NCBI GenBank assembly: GCA_963576725.1 | Contig: OY755237.1 | Location: forward strand, 53,287,674-53,351,673 | From: Azorinus chamasolen | Lineage: Eukaryota; Mollusca; Bivalvia; Cardiida; Solecurtidae | Reading direction: 5' to 3' | Length of the DNA: 64,000 bases | In this document: positions 30,411-40,777 of the stretch, one piece after another | Layout of the letters: each line of letters begins with the position of its first letter | How positions within the stretch are numbered: position 1 is the stretch's first letter | Notes under the pieces: model-generated | What the model saw: only the letters and a program-made list of their open reading frames with translations | Told to the model about the DNA's origin: nothing | Database searches by the model: none | Made by a program: the position numbers and the translations under genes

Positions 30411-30600
30411 TGGAACACTATAGATCATTTGGTGTTGCAAACGGTTTTGATCAAGACGAAACGCCATCAAACTCTGCGTCTTATCATGATCCAAATTGTT
30501 TGACATATTGATCGTAGGTTTTGAAAAACAATGGAGAAAAAATACTTTAAACAATGATATGACGAAGTTTGCAGACGACAATTACTTAGTGTGCAAGGTC
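30403..30600 (+). mobile_element. Family E element, second in tandem
   Basis: GTTAACTAATGGAACACTAT, AAACGGTTTTGATCAAGACG, TATCATGATCCAAATTGTTT and GCAGACGACAATTACTTAG. Confidence 0.65.
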
Positions 30601-31070
30601 AGCAGTTTGGAAACAAACTTCTTTTTTGAATTAACAACTTCCTTTCGGAAAATGAAAGTAGAATTTGTCATTTCTGTTTGTTTAATTCTGTATTTGTGTA
30701 CGTTTTGTGTGTGCGTCCGTGTATGTGCACGCTCGAGCATGTGCGTGTTCTTGCGTGTATTTGACGATTTAGCTGTGTTGGCGATTTCAGCCCAGTGATT
30801 ATACAAGAACGATGAAACCAATTTCCGAAGATTGCTTAGGCAAATATCTCGTGATATCACGCTATTGTTTGACAGAGCGTCAGAAAACAAATATTGACTT
30901 GTAGTTTTCTTGCTACTTTGTTGAAATTTACTTTATGAGCAGTGATGAAAAGCGGAAAAACATAACAAGGGAGTTGGGCTAGAAATTATTTTCCAACACG
31001 ACACGTTTTTGTCAGTATGATTAATCACATAAGTAGATTCACAATATGCATTCATCATTTTAATGCGAGA
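30601..31070. other. Unassigned DNA with one short frame
   Basis: A frame from ATG 30652 to TGA 30796-30798 begins MKVEFVISVCLILYLC, signal-peptide-like, then continues as a low-complexity GTGTGYG run. Probably chance. No other feature. Confidence 0.3.
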
Positions 31071-31077
31071 AACGAGT

Positions 31078-31160
31078 GCACTGGCATTTGCAAAAGGTGT
31101 AGACCCAGATCAGAGAGATCATAAAGGGGCCCTCTGATCAGGTTCTGCACTGCTTGCCAT
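31078..31160. mobile_element. Family G hairpin fragment
   Basis: CATTTGCAAAAGGTGTAGAC, CAGAGAGATC / GGGCCCTCTGATCAGG and TGCACTGCTTGCC. The GTGTAGACCC...TGCACTG arms distinguish G from A. Confidence 0.6.
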
Positions 31161-31420
31161 TATTCCAGTAAAATTAAGCATTTCAATATGAATGAACTCC
31201 ATATAAATGATTAGATTACAATACCAATACTAACTGTTTGCTTTTTCTGTGAGAAATTAACCCCACCCCACCCCACCTCACCTACAAAAAAATAAATCCT
31301 GAGTAACGAATCCTAGTCAAGCAGTGCCGTGCAGCTTTTAAAACCCATTCGGAATCCCTCGGTAATCACGTCTAATGCCACGCGAGTCGCATCAGTTGTA
31401 TCGAGGAGTCTGGTTAACCA

Positions 31421-31602
31421 TAGTAAATCCTGTCTTAAGTAGCCATCAAATAGATATCTAATTATGAATCTGCAAGGCAGGTGGTAGCTTAATGCAGGTC
31501 AAACGGCATGTATGAGCTTTCGTCCTGCATTAAGCAACCATCTACTGTTAAGACGTCTATGTTAAATCAGAAAGTGGCTGCTTTAGAGAGGATATACGGT
31601 AA
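31421..31602. mobile_element. Family C element with collapsed core
   Basis: TAGTAAATCCTGTCTTAAGT to TTTAGAGAGGATATACGGTA. The inner palindrome has shrunk to CATGTATGAGCTTTCG, while the arms GGTGGTAGCTTAATGCAGG remain. Confidence 0.75.
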
Positions 31603-31900
31603 ATTAAATTACATTACATTTCAATACAGGTTTTGTATGATATAAACAATGCTTACAAGCCTTTCTTAATCTTTGTTAATTACAAAATGTAGCAATAAGC
31701 CTACGATTTGTGCAAGGATTACCCGTTTTCACTCGAAGGTTTTATTAACTGGGATGATATTTATAAAGATGCCCTGTAACATTATTAGCCTTTCAGTTCA
31801 CAGTTAGTTTCGCAGTTCATTATCACATACGAAAGACGAACTATTTCGCTGTTTGTCTAGGGAATGACAAAACGTTTACAACACCACCTCAAAATAATTA

Positions 31901-32320
31901 CAGTAATATCGCCCTAAACCGGAATTTAGTAGAGAAGAATTTAGATACTTTTACACACGGGTCTGCTTAACCCTTTCGCTGCCAAACTCTGTCGTCTGCT
32001 AACTTTGTCGTCTGCTACACATTTTCATTATTTAGATTTTCTTCATTTTTGTTTCAAAAACATAGTAACAGTAACAGTAATAAACAGTTTGGATCCTGAT
32101 GAGACGCCGAGTTACTCGGCGTCTCATCTGGATCCAAACTGTTTGCATAGGTAATCACAGATCCGGCATTGGCAGCGAAAGGGTTAATGTATGTTGAAAG
32201 TCATGCAGAAAGCTCATAAAGGAGCTTTCTGCATGACTGTCACCCCGCTTTAAGCTGCCACTTGTCCCCAGTATCGATATTTATACTAAATTGAACGTCC
32301 AGTGTAGGTGGAGTTTACTG
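31901..32320. mobile_element. Family C element hosting family E
   Basis: CAGTAATATCGCCCTAAACC (preceded by TA) to TAGGTGGAGTTTACTG (followed by TA). The core GAAAGTCATGCAGAAAGCTC is at 32198-32240. A family E element sits at the TTAA of its left arm (other copies read GCTTAATGCAGG there). Confidence 0.88.
31967..32187 (+). mobile_element. Family E element, complete, in a known target
   Basis: TTAACCCTTTCGCTGCCAA to TTGGCAGCGAAAGGGTTAA, an 18-bp exact TIR. Core AACAGTTTGGATCC / GGATCCAAACTGTT around GAGTTACTC. The target TTAA lies in the family C arm, so the 4-bp duplication can be verified. Confidence 0.95.
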
Positions 32321-32415
32321 TATGTACAGAAATAATAATGTTCAGGGCACTGTAGATCTGACTTATTGTCCATAAAGTTAATACTGTTGCGTTCTATCCA
32401 ACTATTAGGGCAATA

Positions 32416-33700
32416 GACTATATGCGTATTCAAATACTAATTTACTAAAGTCCTCACTTCTCCACCTAGCCATATGTTGTGAGTTGTGACCACTTCTCAA
32501 CCATATCTTGTGAGTTGCGACCACTTCTCCACCAAACCATATGTTGTGAGTTGTGACCACTTCTCAACCATATGTTGTGAGTTGTGACCACATCTCCACC
32601 AAGCCATATGTTGTGAGTTGTGACCACATCTCCACCAAACCATATATCGTGAGCTGTGACTACATCTCCACCAAGCAATATGACCATTTCTCAACCAAAC
32701 CATATGTTGTGAGTTGTGACTACATCTCCACCAAACCATATGCCCATTTCTCCACCAAACCATATGTTGTGATTTGTGACCACTTCTCCACCAAACCATA
32801 TGACCATTTCTCAACCAAACCATATGTTGTGAGTTGTGACTACATCTCCACCAAACCATATGACCATTTCTCCATCAAACCATGTGTTGTGAGTTGTGAC
32901 TACATCTCCACCAAACCATATGACCATTTCTCCACCAAACCATATGTTGTGATTTGTGACCACTTCTCCACCAAACCATATGTTGTGAGTTGTGACCATT
33001 ACTCAACCATATGTTGTGAGTTGTGACCACTTCTCAACCATATGTTGTGAGTTGTGACCACTTCTCCGTCAAACCATATCTTGTGAGTTTTGACTAAATC
33101 TCCACCAAAGCATATGACAACTTCTCCACCAGGCCATATGTTGTGAATTGTCACCACTTCTCCATCAAACCATATGTTGTAAATTGTGACCACTTCTCCG
33201 ACAAACCATATCTTGTGAGTTGTGACAAATTCTCCACCAAACCATATCTCGTGAGCTGTGACCATTTCTCCACCAAACCATATGTTGTGAGTTGCGACCA
33301 CTTCTCCACCAAACCATATGTTGTGAGTTGTGACCATTTCTCCACCAAACCATATGTTGTGAGTTGTGACCACTTCTCAACCATATCTTGTGAGTTGCGA
33401 CCACTTCTCCACCAAACCATATGTTGTGAGTTGTGACCACTTCTCAACCATATCTTGTGAGTTGTGACCACTTCTCCACCAAACCATATGTTGTGAATTG
33501 TGACCACTTCTCCACCAAGCCATATGTTGTGAATTGTGACCACTTCTCAACCAAACCATATGTTGTGAGTTGGGACAGCTCTTTAGAATCGTCTTGAAGA
33601 GACGATTCTATAGAGTGGTCACAGCATTGGGTTTGGTGGAGAAATAATGGAGCAATTCTTGAACATGTTTGAGTCTACGCAACTTATGTGGACCTCTAAG
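32416..33700 (+). mobile_element. Family D element with expanded left arm
   Basis: The left end (GCGTATTCAAATACTAATTT) and right half (CTCTTTAGAATCGTCTTGAA, GGGTTTGGTGGAGAAATAAT, CAACTTATGTGGACCTCTA) are those of a normal family D element of ~190 bp. Between them the left arm has grown into the ~1.1-kb array of the next entry. Confidence 0.85.
32457..33580 (+). repeat. ~36-bp array derived from a family D arm
   Basis: About 30 units of CCATATGTTGTGAGTTGTGA + CCACTTCTCCACCAAA, with short units lacking the ACCAAA box and composite ones (CCATATGACCATTTCTCC). A single unit is the family D arm itself (TTTCTCCACCAAACC, ATGTTGTGACCACT). Many overlapping open frames on both strands here are repeat translations. 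Confidence 0.93.
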
Positions 33701-34159
33701 CATTATTCTATACCATTTTACACCTTGTGACGTGTCTATATCTGTTTATTTTTGATATTCAGTATATGTTTAAACCAATCCCAAGAGAAATATTGATAGA
33801 CTGGGTCCGATATTCGATGAAATGACTGGTGGCCTTAACATCTTAGGCTGCTTGAGACAGACTCAGTAGCAGACTTGATAATGGCATCCATAGCAAAAAA
33901 TGAGGGGATATCGACGAACTACGTACTTTATGAAGAGGCTGTCCAGAAACGGGGAAAATTATTTTGATCCTCGGGTGACGTCAAAAACCGTTTTTTGACA
34001 AATAAATATTTTGACGTATCCATTCATAGGGTGTTATTCCATGGCGCCCGGGTGGCGTCCTCCGGTTAAAGCTCCGCTCCTGTGGGTCAAGTTGAGCGGC
34101 TTTCGAGGTACTAGTAACTAAAGTTGTGACTTAAATGGTAGATAAATACAGATCAAGAG
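33701..34159. other. Unassigned single-copy DNA
   Basis: A 28-codon frame from ATG 33881 to TGA 33967 (MASIAKNEGISTNYVLYEEA...) has a protein-like composition but no splice or homology support. GGGTGACGTCAAAAACC (about 33975) contains a CRE half. No repeat. Confidence 0.3.
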
Positions 34160-34286
34160 CTGGACAGAAATTTGAATATAAGCTTTCTGCATTACCATGA
34201 TTACTTCTGATCTGCATTATAGAGCATCGACTTGCTTCTTTAGACTATTTTGATTGTAATCGCCTTAGAGAGGTTCTACTGCATAC
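34160..34286. mobile_element. Decayed family C fragment
   Basis: ATAAGCTTTCTGCATTACC, TTCTGATCTGCATTATAGAG and the terminal CTTAGAGAGGTTCTACTG. Confidence 0.55.
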
Positions 34287-34356
34287 AGTTTGTAGAATTT
34301 ACAAAATTCCTTTTCAGAATTGTAACCAAACCGTCAAACCGAACTGGCGGATATCC

Positions 34357-35452
34357 CCAATAATCATGAACACGAATGCAAGATTCTATTTATAACAAAA
34401 CACACACAAATGTTATTTGCAGCCAATATTTCAGCAGTAACGTGGATTGTTATAAATTCTCCTTACATATAGAAATGATGAATGAAAGGTGTTATTAGGT
34501 TCGCTAGGTAACTGGGACAAAGCAGGTCCAAAATTTCCAACTTTTTTATTTACTTACTGTCATATCAACCAGGATCTAATTCAGACCTCTCTTGCTGGTG
34601 TTCAATTTAACTGTGATAGTTTATGATACAAAAACATACAGAAACACGTCAAAATAAATTTTGAGTTACAGTTTTGACATACATAGTTACAAACACGTCA
34701 CATTATGACGTCATTGTACACAACATGTGTCTATGTAAAGTGCGCCATTTAAATGAAGAACCACATACAGTCGCCAACACGTCTGACACTTACTGTCAAA
34801 GGGATTCAAAATGCGCCTTCGTTTTGGTATATTAAGCCCTTCATCAGTGTGTATACACATGGATATGGACATTTCCACCGAGAAAAACATCTCGATTCAA
34901 GTTCAGTGAAAATGTTTGAAATGGACAAAAGATTCAGTACGACCTGCTGCATAAACTGTGTTGGAACAGGAGGAAGATTTTCGCGATCAGCTGAGTATAG
35001 CATATTTGAAATATGTTTGTGCTGTGCTGGATTCAGATGACTATAGTTGTTGATTGACGAGATATTTTTATGAGTAGAAATCTGCACAAACAAAAGGACA
35101 TGCGGTGAAGAAAATGCAAAGTTATGGAGGCATTTTCTATGTAGAATGGATTGTATGGGTCAGAGTAGCTGGTAGGTCTTTTTTGGCATACATTTTGTAG
35201 ATAATTACTGACAGCGATTACAATTTGTATTATTTTATCGAAATTAAGGCGCATGTGCCAACAGTCCTTTGCCATCTATCGTGACTCAATCGTTGACAGG
35301 TAGGTCACCGTCCGCCAGTTTGTTTGTTTTGACAGCGCGTATGGATACAGTTCGGGCGTTCGAATGTTATTCACTAGTGAATATATGCCCGTGAATATCA
35401 AAAAATAAATGATAGTGTTACGTCACGCTGAAGCCACGAGTTATGTTATAAA
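34357..35452 (+). repeat. 1.1-kb duplicated block, copy 1
   Basis: Matches 56182-57285 almost base for base by eye, from CCAATAATCATGAACACG to CACGAGTTATGTTATAAA. It includes a TGACGTCA site (about 34707) and a conserved frame with KMFEMDKRFSTTCCINCVGT then GRFSRSAE. Small indels separate the copies, including 8 extra bases in copy 2 near 56821 that change the frame after SAE. It may be a dispersed repeat or a segmental duplication. Its right edge meets a family A element. Confidence 0.9.
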
Positions 35453-36270
35453 CGCATTTTCATACCTTTGCAAACAATCTGGCTCAGATGAGACGGCGCC
35501 TGATAAGGGTCTGCCCTGTTTGCTTATTGGATTTATATAGATGTGATGTTACACTATCACAAAGGTAATCTACAGTAAGCTTATAGCTTTACCTAATAGA
35601 TATTCACGATGTCATTATTTAGCTAATATCTATTCACGATGTCATTATTTAGCTAATAGATATTCACTTTGTCATTATTTAGCTAATAGATATTCACAAT
35701 GTCATTATTTAGCTAATAGATATTCACGATGTCATTATTTAGCTAATAGATATTCACTTTGTCATTATTTAGCTAATATCTATTCACGATGTCATTATTT
35801 AGCTAATAGATATTCACTTTGTCATTATTTAGCTAAGAGATATCCACACTGTCATTATTTAGCTAATAGATATTCACGATGTCGTTATTTAGCTTAAAGA
35901 TATTCATGATGTCATTATTTAGCTAATAGATATTCACGATGTCATTATTTAGCTAATATATATTCACTTTGTCATTATTAAGCTATAGATATTCACTTTG
36001 TCATTATTTAGCTAATAGATATTCACAATGTCATTATTTAGCTATATATTCACAATGTCATTATTTAGCTAATAGATATTCACAATGTCATTATTTAGCT
36101 ATATTAATGATGTCATTATTTAGCTAATAGATGTTCACGATGTCATTATTTAGCTAATAGATATTCACTTTGTCATTATTTAGCTAATAGATGTTCACGA
36201 TGTCATTATTTAGCTAATAGACATTCACGATGTCATTATTTCTTACATGAATATTGAACAGGGAAAAGGA
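35453..36270 (+). mobile_element. Family A element with expanded interior
   Basis: AAACGCATTTTCATACCTTT, the shortened hairpin GCAAACAATCTGGCTCAG, CCCTGTTTGCTTATTGG and the final TTTCTTACATGAATATTG / AACAGGGAAAAGGAT are the ordinary outer parts. The sub-terminal AGCTAATAGATATTC segment is multiplied (next entry). Confidence 0.88.
35590..36240 (+). repeat. 30-bp array derived from family A
   Basis: About 22 units of GTCATTATTTAGCTAATAG + ATATTCACGAT. A single copy of this text occurs in every normal family A tail (AGCTAATAAATATTCATGAT + GTCATTATTTC), so the array arose by internal duplication within one element. Confidence 0.95.
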
Positions 36271-36273
36271 TAG

Positions 36274-36426
36274 ATGCAGTTGTTGTGCAAAAGAAGTTCA
36301 TGGTTATAACATGGGCTGCGTATGAAGATGAAACATGTATGATGTATCCCAAGGTATATGACACGATGAATAAAACTGTTGATTTTGACGTTTCAAAGGA
36401 TAAGCCAAACTTACATTTGCTATTCT
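36274..36426 (+). CDS. Candidate exon between two transposons
   Basis: After AAAAGGATAG the frame reads AVVVQKKFMVITWAAYEDET, then CMMYPK with a donor-like AAG/GTATATG at 36353, and stays open as VYDTMNKTVDFDVSKDKPN up to the next element. The composition is clearly more protein-like than neighbouring DNA and the piece is wedged between a family A right end and a family F left end. If the donor is used the exon is 80 bp. No family recognised; the acceptor AG lies in decayed transposon sequence, so it could be a gene fragment. Confidence 0.35.
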
Positions 36427-36631
36427 TTAACCCATTTGTGCCCACGGTCACATATATGGGATATAGGCAAACAGTGTAGACTCTGATCAGACTCTAAACT
36501 GTTTGCTGATAGGAATGTAAATAAAACATCTTTTAACGAAAATGAAAATTTAGGCCAGTCATCTCTTAGATAAAATATGGACTAATCCAATATATAAACA
36601 TGGAAGAATCCAATGGGCGCAAATGGGTTAA
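36427..36631 (+). mobile_element. Family F element, complete
   Basis: TTAACCCATTTGTGCCCA to TGGGCGCAAATGGGTTAA. Carries a short A-like hairpin AGGCAAACAGTGTAGACTC. A second family F left end is at 63655. Confidence 0.9.
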
Positions 36632-36699
36632 TTTCTAATACGCATTTGTAAAAGTGTCCTCTTCTTTAATTCTGACAACGTTTTTCTGCCATTTATTCC

Positions 36700-36925
36700 A
36701 AATTAATGATCAAACAATATAGACCTAGATAAGATATCGAGTAATTCGGGATCTAATAAACAGATCTGCTTATAAAACTTTTAGTTGAGTCTGAGTTCGT
36801 TCTCAAGTTTTTGATTGGTCAGATTTGAGCCTTTGGCCAATCAAAAGCTTGAGAACAGACTCGAACTAAAAAACTTTATAAGCATGGACCCTGGATCTAA
36901 ACCGTTTGCAAATGTGTCATCACTG
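36700..36925 (+). mobile_element. Family E remnant split by a hairpin
   Basis: CAATATAGACCTAGATAAG, TCGAGTAATTCGGGATC, then the insertion, then GACCCTGGATCTAAACCG and TTTGCAAATG. Confidence 0.6.
36768..36883. mobile_element. 116-bp foldback nested in family E
   Basis: GCTTATAAAACTTTTAGTTG pairs with AACTAAAAAACTTTATAAGC, continuing GTTCTCAAG / CTTGAGAAC and GATTGG / CCAATC. Not related to the other cores. Confidence 0.85.
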
Positions 36926-37119
36926 TTTTGTCACATGTATTGCAGTTACAGGTTTGCTCGTTGACTTGGTCGCTAGAAAGTGTCATTATCTGAAACATTT
37001 ACTGGTACGATTCTTCTAGCCATCAGATTGAGACTTACGTCATGGAGCTAACACTTCAGCCTACAACATGACTACTCATGTGAGAATTTATGACAAAACG
37101 AATACTGTTTGGCAGTTTA

Positions 37120-37265
37120 TATTTACAATAGTATATGATCTTGGGACTTTTTTACCAAGGCAGAAACTATAGAATAAGCTCTACATAATTCAACAATCAA
37201 ACAGAACAAACCCTAATCAGACAGCTCTTACAGGAGCTGTCTGATTTGGGTCCACTATGTTTTCT
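37120..37265 (-). mobile_element. Family A element, partial
   Basis: GAAACTATAGAATAAGCTC, CAAACAGAACAAACCC and the near-perfect AGACAGCTCTTACAGGAGCT core. Confidence 0.65.
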
Positions 37266-37737
37266 TTGTTTTCTAATCTTTGTTTTATTTGAAATTCACT
37301 CGGATGTTGCAAAACATCAGACCAGTGAGTTTGCGCTGTTTGCGTATTATATTCGGTCTTACGATGTCAACGATATATCGTGGTCAGTTTAACTCTTGTA
37401 CTCCTATGGCACCAAATAAGTTTTGTCTGCAAAACATTGTCGTCCGCTTTTAGTTTCAATGTCTTTAAAATATTATATGGAATGTCTAACAACTGATCTG
37501 GGTCTACTCTGTTTGCAAAGGCATACTCAATTTTTTATGCTGTTTTGTTTATAACACATATCATCTTTCCACTGCGTTTACAAAGGCATGTAAAAGCGTT
37601 TTACCTCAGATAATGGGTTTAAGCTTAAGTTGAGCATACTTTATATTCATGTGTCCTTCGATGACCACACATGTCCTCTAAGGATGTAAGTACTAGTGAT
37701 AAACGATACTTCATCTCCAGCACTCGACCGGCGAATT
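37266..37737. other. Unassigned with E and A scraps
   Basis: Family E left-end text at 37389-37450 (TTGTACTCCTATGGCACC, TTTGTCTGCAAAAC) and a family A arm at 37490-37530 (GATCTGGGTCTACTCTGTTT). No frame. Confidence 0.4.
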
Positions 37738-37931
37738 CATGATTACCATGACAACCGGGTTTGAGTCCAGATTAGATGCCAAGTAACTTGGCGTCCTACC
37801 AGGGTGCAAACTACAAACTGTTTGTCACTCTTATAACGTTCTCGCAAGAATTGTTAGAATACAATTTGCTGTTAGTCCTGAAGCAGACGGCACTATTTGC
37901 AGACAACATTTGCTAAGAGTGCGTAAGGTTA
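37738..37931 (+). mobile_element. Family E element, diverged
   Basis: GATTACCATGACAACCGGGT, GATGCCAAGTAACTTGGCGT core, AAACTGTTTGTCACTCT, GAAGCAGACGGCAC and GTGCGTAAGGTTAAAG. Confidence 0.7.
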
Positions 37932-38359
37932 AAGTACGCCTGAACTTGTCACAATGAGTTCGTCACAGACACAAAACATAAAAATATTAACACTTTCCTC
38001 CATTAATATATAGAGCATCTTATATGAAAGTTCATTAGAAATTGAATTTATGAATCGAGTTTACTACAATGATATGACAGTCGCTTTAGGGAGTGTCATG
38101 TTCATTATAATAAACGAGTGTCATAAGAACAATTTGTAATGAATATTCTTATCACACAACCATTAAAAGTGCTATATACATGTACAGCCGGATTCAAACT
38201 ACTAATTTCACTAAAATACACTATTGCATTTCCTCGGATTACGACACTCTGTTTCGACACTCCCACACCGCAGGTTATGTGATAAATATCTATTTTGAAT
38301 TTAAGAACGTATTAGTGCATGAATAAATTATTATAAAATTCCACATTTACAAAGTAAGT
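37932..38359. other. No feature recognised
   Basis: AT-rich single-copy DNA. Confidence 0.35.
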
Positions 38360-38590
38360 TTTGGCTATGAATCAGATCTATATTATTCCATAAGCAAACA
38401 GAGCAGATCCTGACCAGACTGCTCCTATAGGAATTGTCTAGTCTGTGTCTACTCTGTCTTTAAATATGCTTAAAACCGTTTATATGAGGGAAAGGGCTAA
38501 AGCTGTTCCACATGCATCAAATTAGAATTTGTTTGTATCCAAGAGAAACGTCGAATAACTCGGATTTGATCTAGTTCGTAAATGCTTGAC
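38360..38590 (-). mobile_element. Family A partial followed by family E scrap
   Basis: 38360-38497: ATTCCATAAGCAAACAGAGC, core CTCCTATAGGAATTG, end TATGAGGGAAAGGGCTAA. 38520-38590: TTTGTATCCAAGAGAAACG, GAATAACTCGG. Confidence 0.65.
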
Positions 38591-38675
38591 AATGTTAGTT
38601 GTACTTTTACACTTATCCTGTTATTAAGCCCGACATGACTTGCATCAGAGAAACAACACAGAAAGGCGCGTACCA

Positions 38676-38850
38676 AATACTAAAATCGTCTCATCTCCAC
38701 CAAACACTATGTTGTGACCACTCTTTAGACTCGTCTCGAAGAGATGATTCTAAAGAGTGGTCACAACATAGGGTTTGGTGTAGAAATAAACTTGGAAGTT
38801 ATTCCTGAAAATGTTTTAATTTACACATTTTTTATCTGGATCTCTAAAAT
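38676..38850 (+). mobile_element. Family D element
   Basis: AATACTAAAATCGTCTCATC, stem CTCCACCAAACACTATGTTG / CAACATAGGGTTTGGTG around GTCTCGAAGAGATG, right tail GTTATTCCTGAAAATG. Confidence 0.85.
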
Positions 38851-39498
38851 TACATATTGTAAATAACGTGGATACAAACGAGAAACAATAACTCACTGTC
38901 TCATTAGCATCTAAGTTTTCCGGTAGTCGGTCAAAAGTTTCTGAAAAGTTTCAACGAAACGAGAATGAGAACAGCTTCCAACAGATGGGAGTTTGATGTC
39001 AACCTAACGTAGACCTTAAAGCAAAGAACAGATTGCAACAGATACTAGTTTGATTTCAACCCAGTTTTGACACTGAAGTGCCGAATGTTTGCACTAATCT
39101 GGTAAGAAGTCATTTGTGCTTAAGAATGTATTTCATAGTCTATGTAAACTACATGAGCATCTGGTTAGGAAAACATACAGTTTTGTTCAATTTATTTCAG
39201 ATCTATGTGCTATATTGGGAAAAAAATGAGTAACCAGTGCCAGACCCTGGAATAACTTATGCGTACTTCAGTTTGTAATTATGATTGGGGAAATAGTGTG
39301 GTCGCGAAAAATCTATGCCTCGGTGCTTTATGATGGACACTCACAGTGATATCACATTTATTGCTGGAATCGTGTTTTAGGGGAGCTGTGGACTAGTGAA
39401 ATTGTCCAGTTTGTATTAAATTGCGTATCAAAACACACCAGGCTGACACCGTTATAGCAGATGGCAAACTGCGACAAATGGGTTTGTAAAAATAACAA
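38851..39498. other. Unassigned single-copy DNA
   Basis: A weak ~65-bp internal duplication (CCAACAGATGGGAGTTTGAT versus GCAACAGATACTAGTTTGAT, about 38980-39065). No exon evidence. Confidence 0.4.
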
Positions 39499-39665
39499 TA
39501 CTACTACTACTACTACTGTTGTTGCTGCTGCTACTCCTGTTGCTACTACTACTACTACTACTATTACCACCACCACCACTACTACTACTACGACTACTAC
39601 GACTGCTGCTGCTACTACTAATATTGCTGCTGCTACTACTACTATTACTTATTGTTCTTCTACTA
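39499..39665. repeat. (CTA/CTG)n trinucleotide microsatellite
   Basis: Imperfect runs of CTA, TTG, CTG and CCA triplets. Long frames on both strands are poly-Thr, poly-Leu or poly-Val translations of it. Confidence 0.95.
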
Positions 39666-40217
39666 CAACAACTGTTACGAAACAGACTGTTCGATTCTTT
39701 CCAATGAGGGATTATGAAAACTGGCCGATTTTGAAATCCTATGTGTGGGTTAAAACCAAACGGCCTTTTCTCTCTTAATGTTTATATTCTGCTTATGTTT
39801 CGTATAACTATAACTCAATTAACTCCAAAAATTGTACACATAGTCATAAACAAATATGGCTTACATTCCATTTTCCAACAGTTCATATAGATTCAGGTAG
39901 ATAAATATTTAAGGTATCCGAATATGTCCTTAAAAACCGCCGACTTTCTTATCACAGAGGGGCAATGGATAATATATATAACTCTCAGAATGTTTACAAA
40001 TACAAAAACACCCCGTTGTAAAACATTAAAGCAGTGTTTATCACATAGCCTTACCATCTCTGATGGTAAAGAAAACCCAGCTTATACTGTTTTGAAAGGT
40101 TAACAAAACTGACATAAGAGGCTTTGACAAATATGGTTTCTCTCAGATCATTATAAAGATCAAAATCTAGCAACACTTGGTTTCAATCTTGAAGAGCGCC
40201 CCCGCATATCTGCCGCT
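39666..40217. other. No feature recognised
   Basis: Single-copy DNA with no convincing frame or inverted repeat. Confidence 0.35.
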
Positions 40218-40648
40218 TTAACCCTTTCCCTGGTGAACGTGTATGCAATTCACGTCATGGATACTTATTAACTAAACCCTTTCCTCCATAAATACGCTTT
40301 TCTACCCATCTGTAAAAGTCACTTCTTGAAACCATTGTGATAAATAGAGCATTTGCTCCTAATGAACAAATGCTCTATTTATCACAATGGTTTCAGAACT
40401 ACAGATTCTATTTTTTTTCTTTTCTCTAGTTAATGCTCCTTTTCGGTAGATTTATTCAAAGAAGTTGGATCTAAAAATAGCCTATGAGGGAATGGGTTAA
40501 TGTTTATAAGGTAAACATTATAAAGGAATTGTTGACTTGGTCAAACACTGTAGGATCTTATCTATAATTTCATGAGCAAACAGGGTATACCCTGATCAGA
40601 CGGTTCCTTTCACAGCCGTACAAAGGCCTTTATATGAAGGAAATGGCC
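40218..40648 (-). mobile_element. Family A element hosting family B
   Basis: TTAACCCTTTCCCTGGTGAA, CACGTCATGGATACTTATTA before the insertion; GTAAACATTATAAAGGAATT, GAGCAAACAGGGTATACCC and GAAGGAAATGGCCCTC after it. Confidence 0.75.
40272..40500 (+). mobile_element. Family B element, nested
   Basis: CTAAACCCTTTCCTCCATAA to GAGGGAATGGGTTAA; core AGAGCATTTGCTCC / GAACAAATGCTCT; tail GCTCCTTTTCGGTAGATTTA. Confidence 0.88.
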
Positions 40649-40777
40649 CTCGACCTAAACAAACCGATTTCAATTGTTTTACATTTGGAGCTGCCCTTGC
40701 CTTTTCACCAGCAGACATCAGATATCGGTATCTAACGGCTGACACTGTGGAAGAAACAATTCAGTCGATAGTGCGTT

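Noticed and set aside
30652..30798. Possible small secreted peptide gene
   Set aside because: The hydrophobic start is followed by a GTGTGYG low-complexity stretch; no promoter, splice or conservation evidence.
32553..33543. Frames of 120-157 codons on both strands
   Set aside because: 36-bp array translations; same 12-residue motif in each unit, both strands open.
33881..33967. 28-codon frame starting MASIAKNEG
   Set aside because: Too short, no splice borders; kept only as a note in the region entry.
39358..39778. Poly-Thr/Leu/Val frames
   Set aside because: Trinucleotide microsatellite; no coding context.
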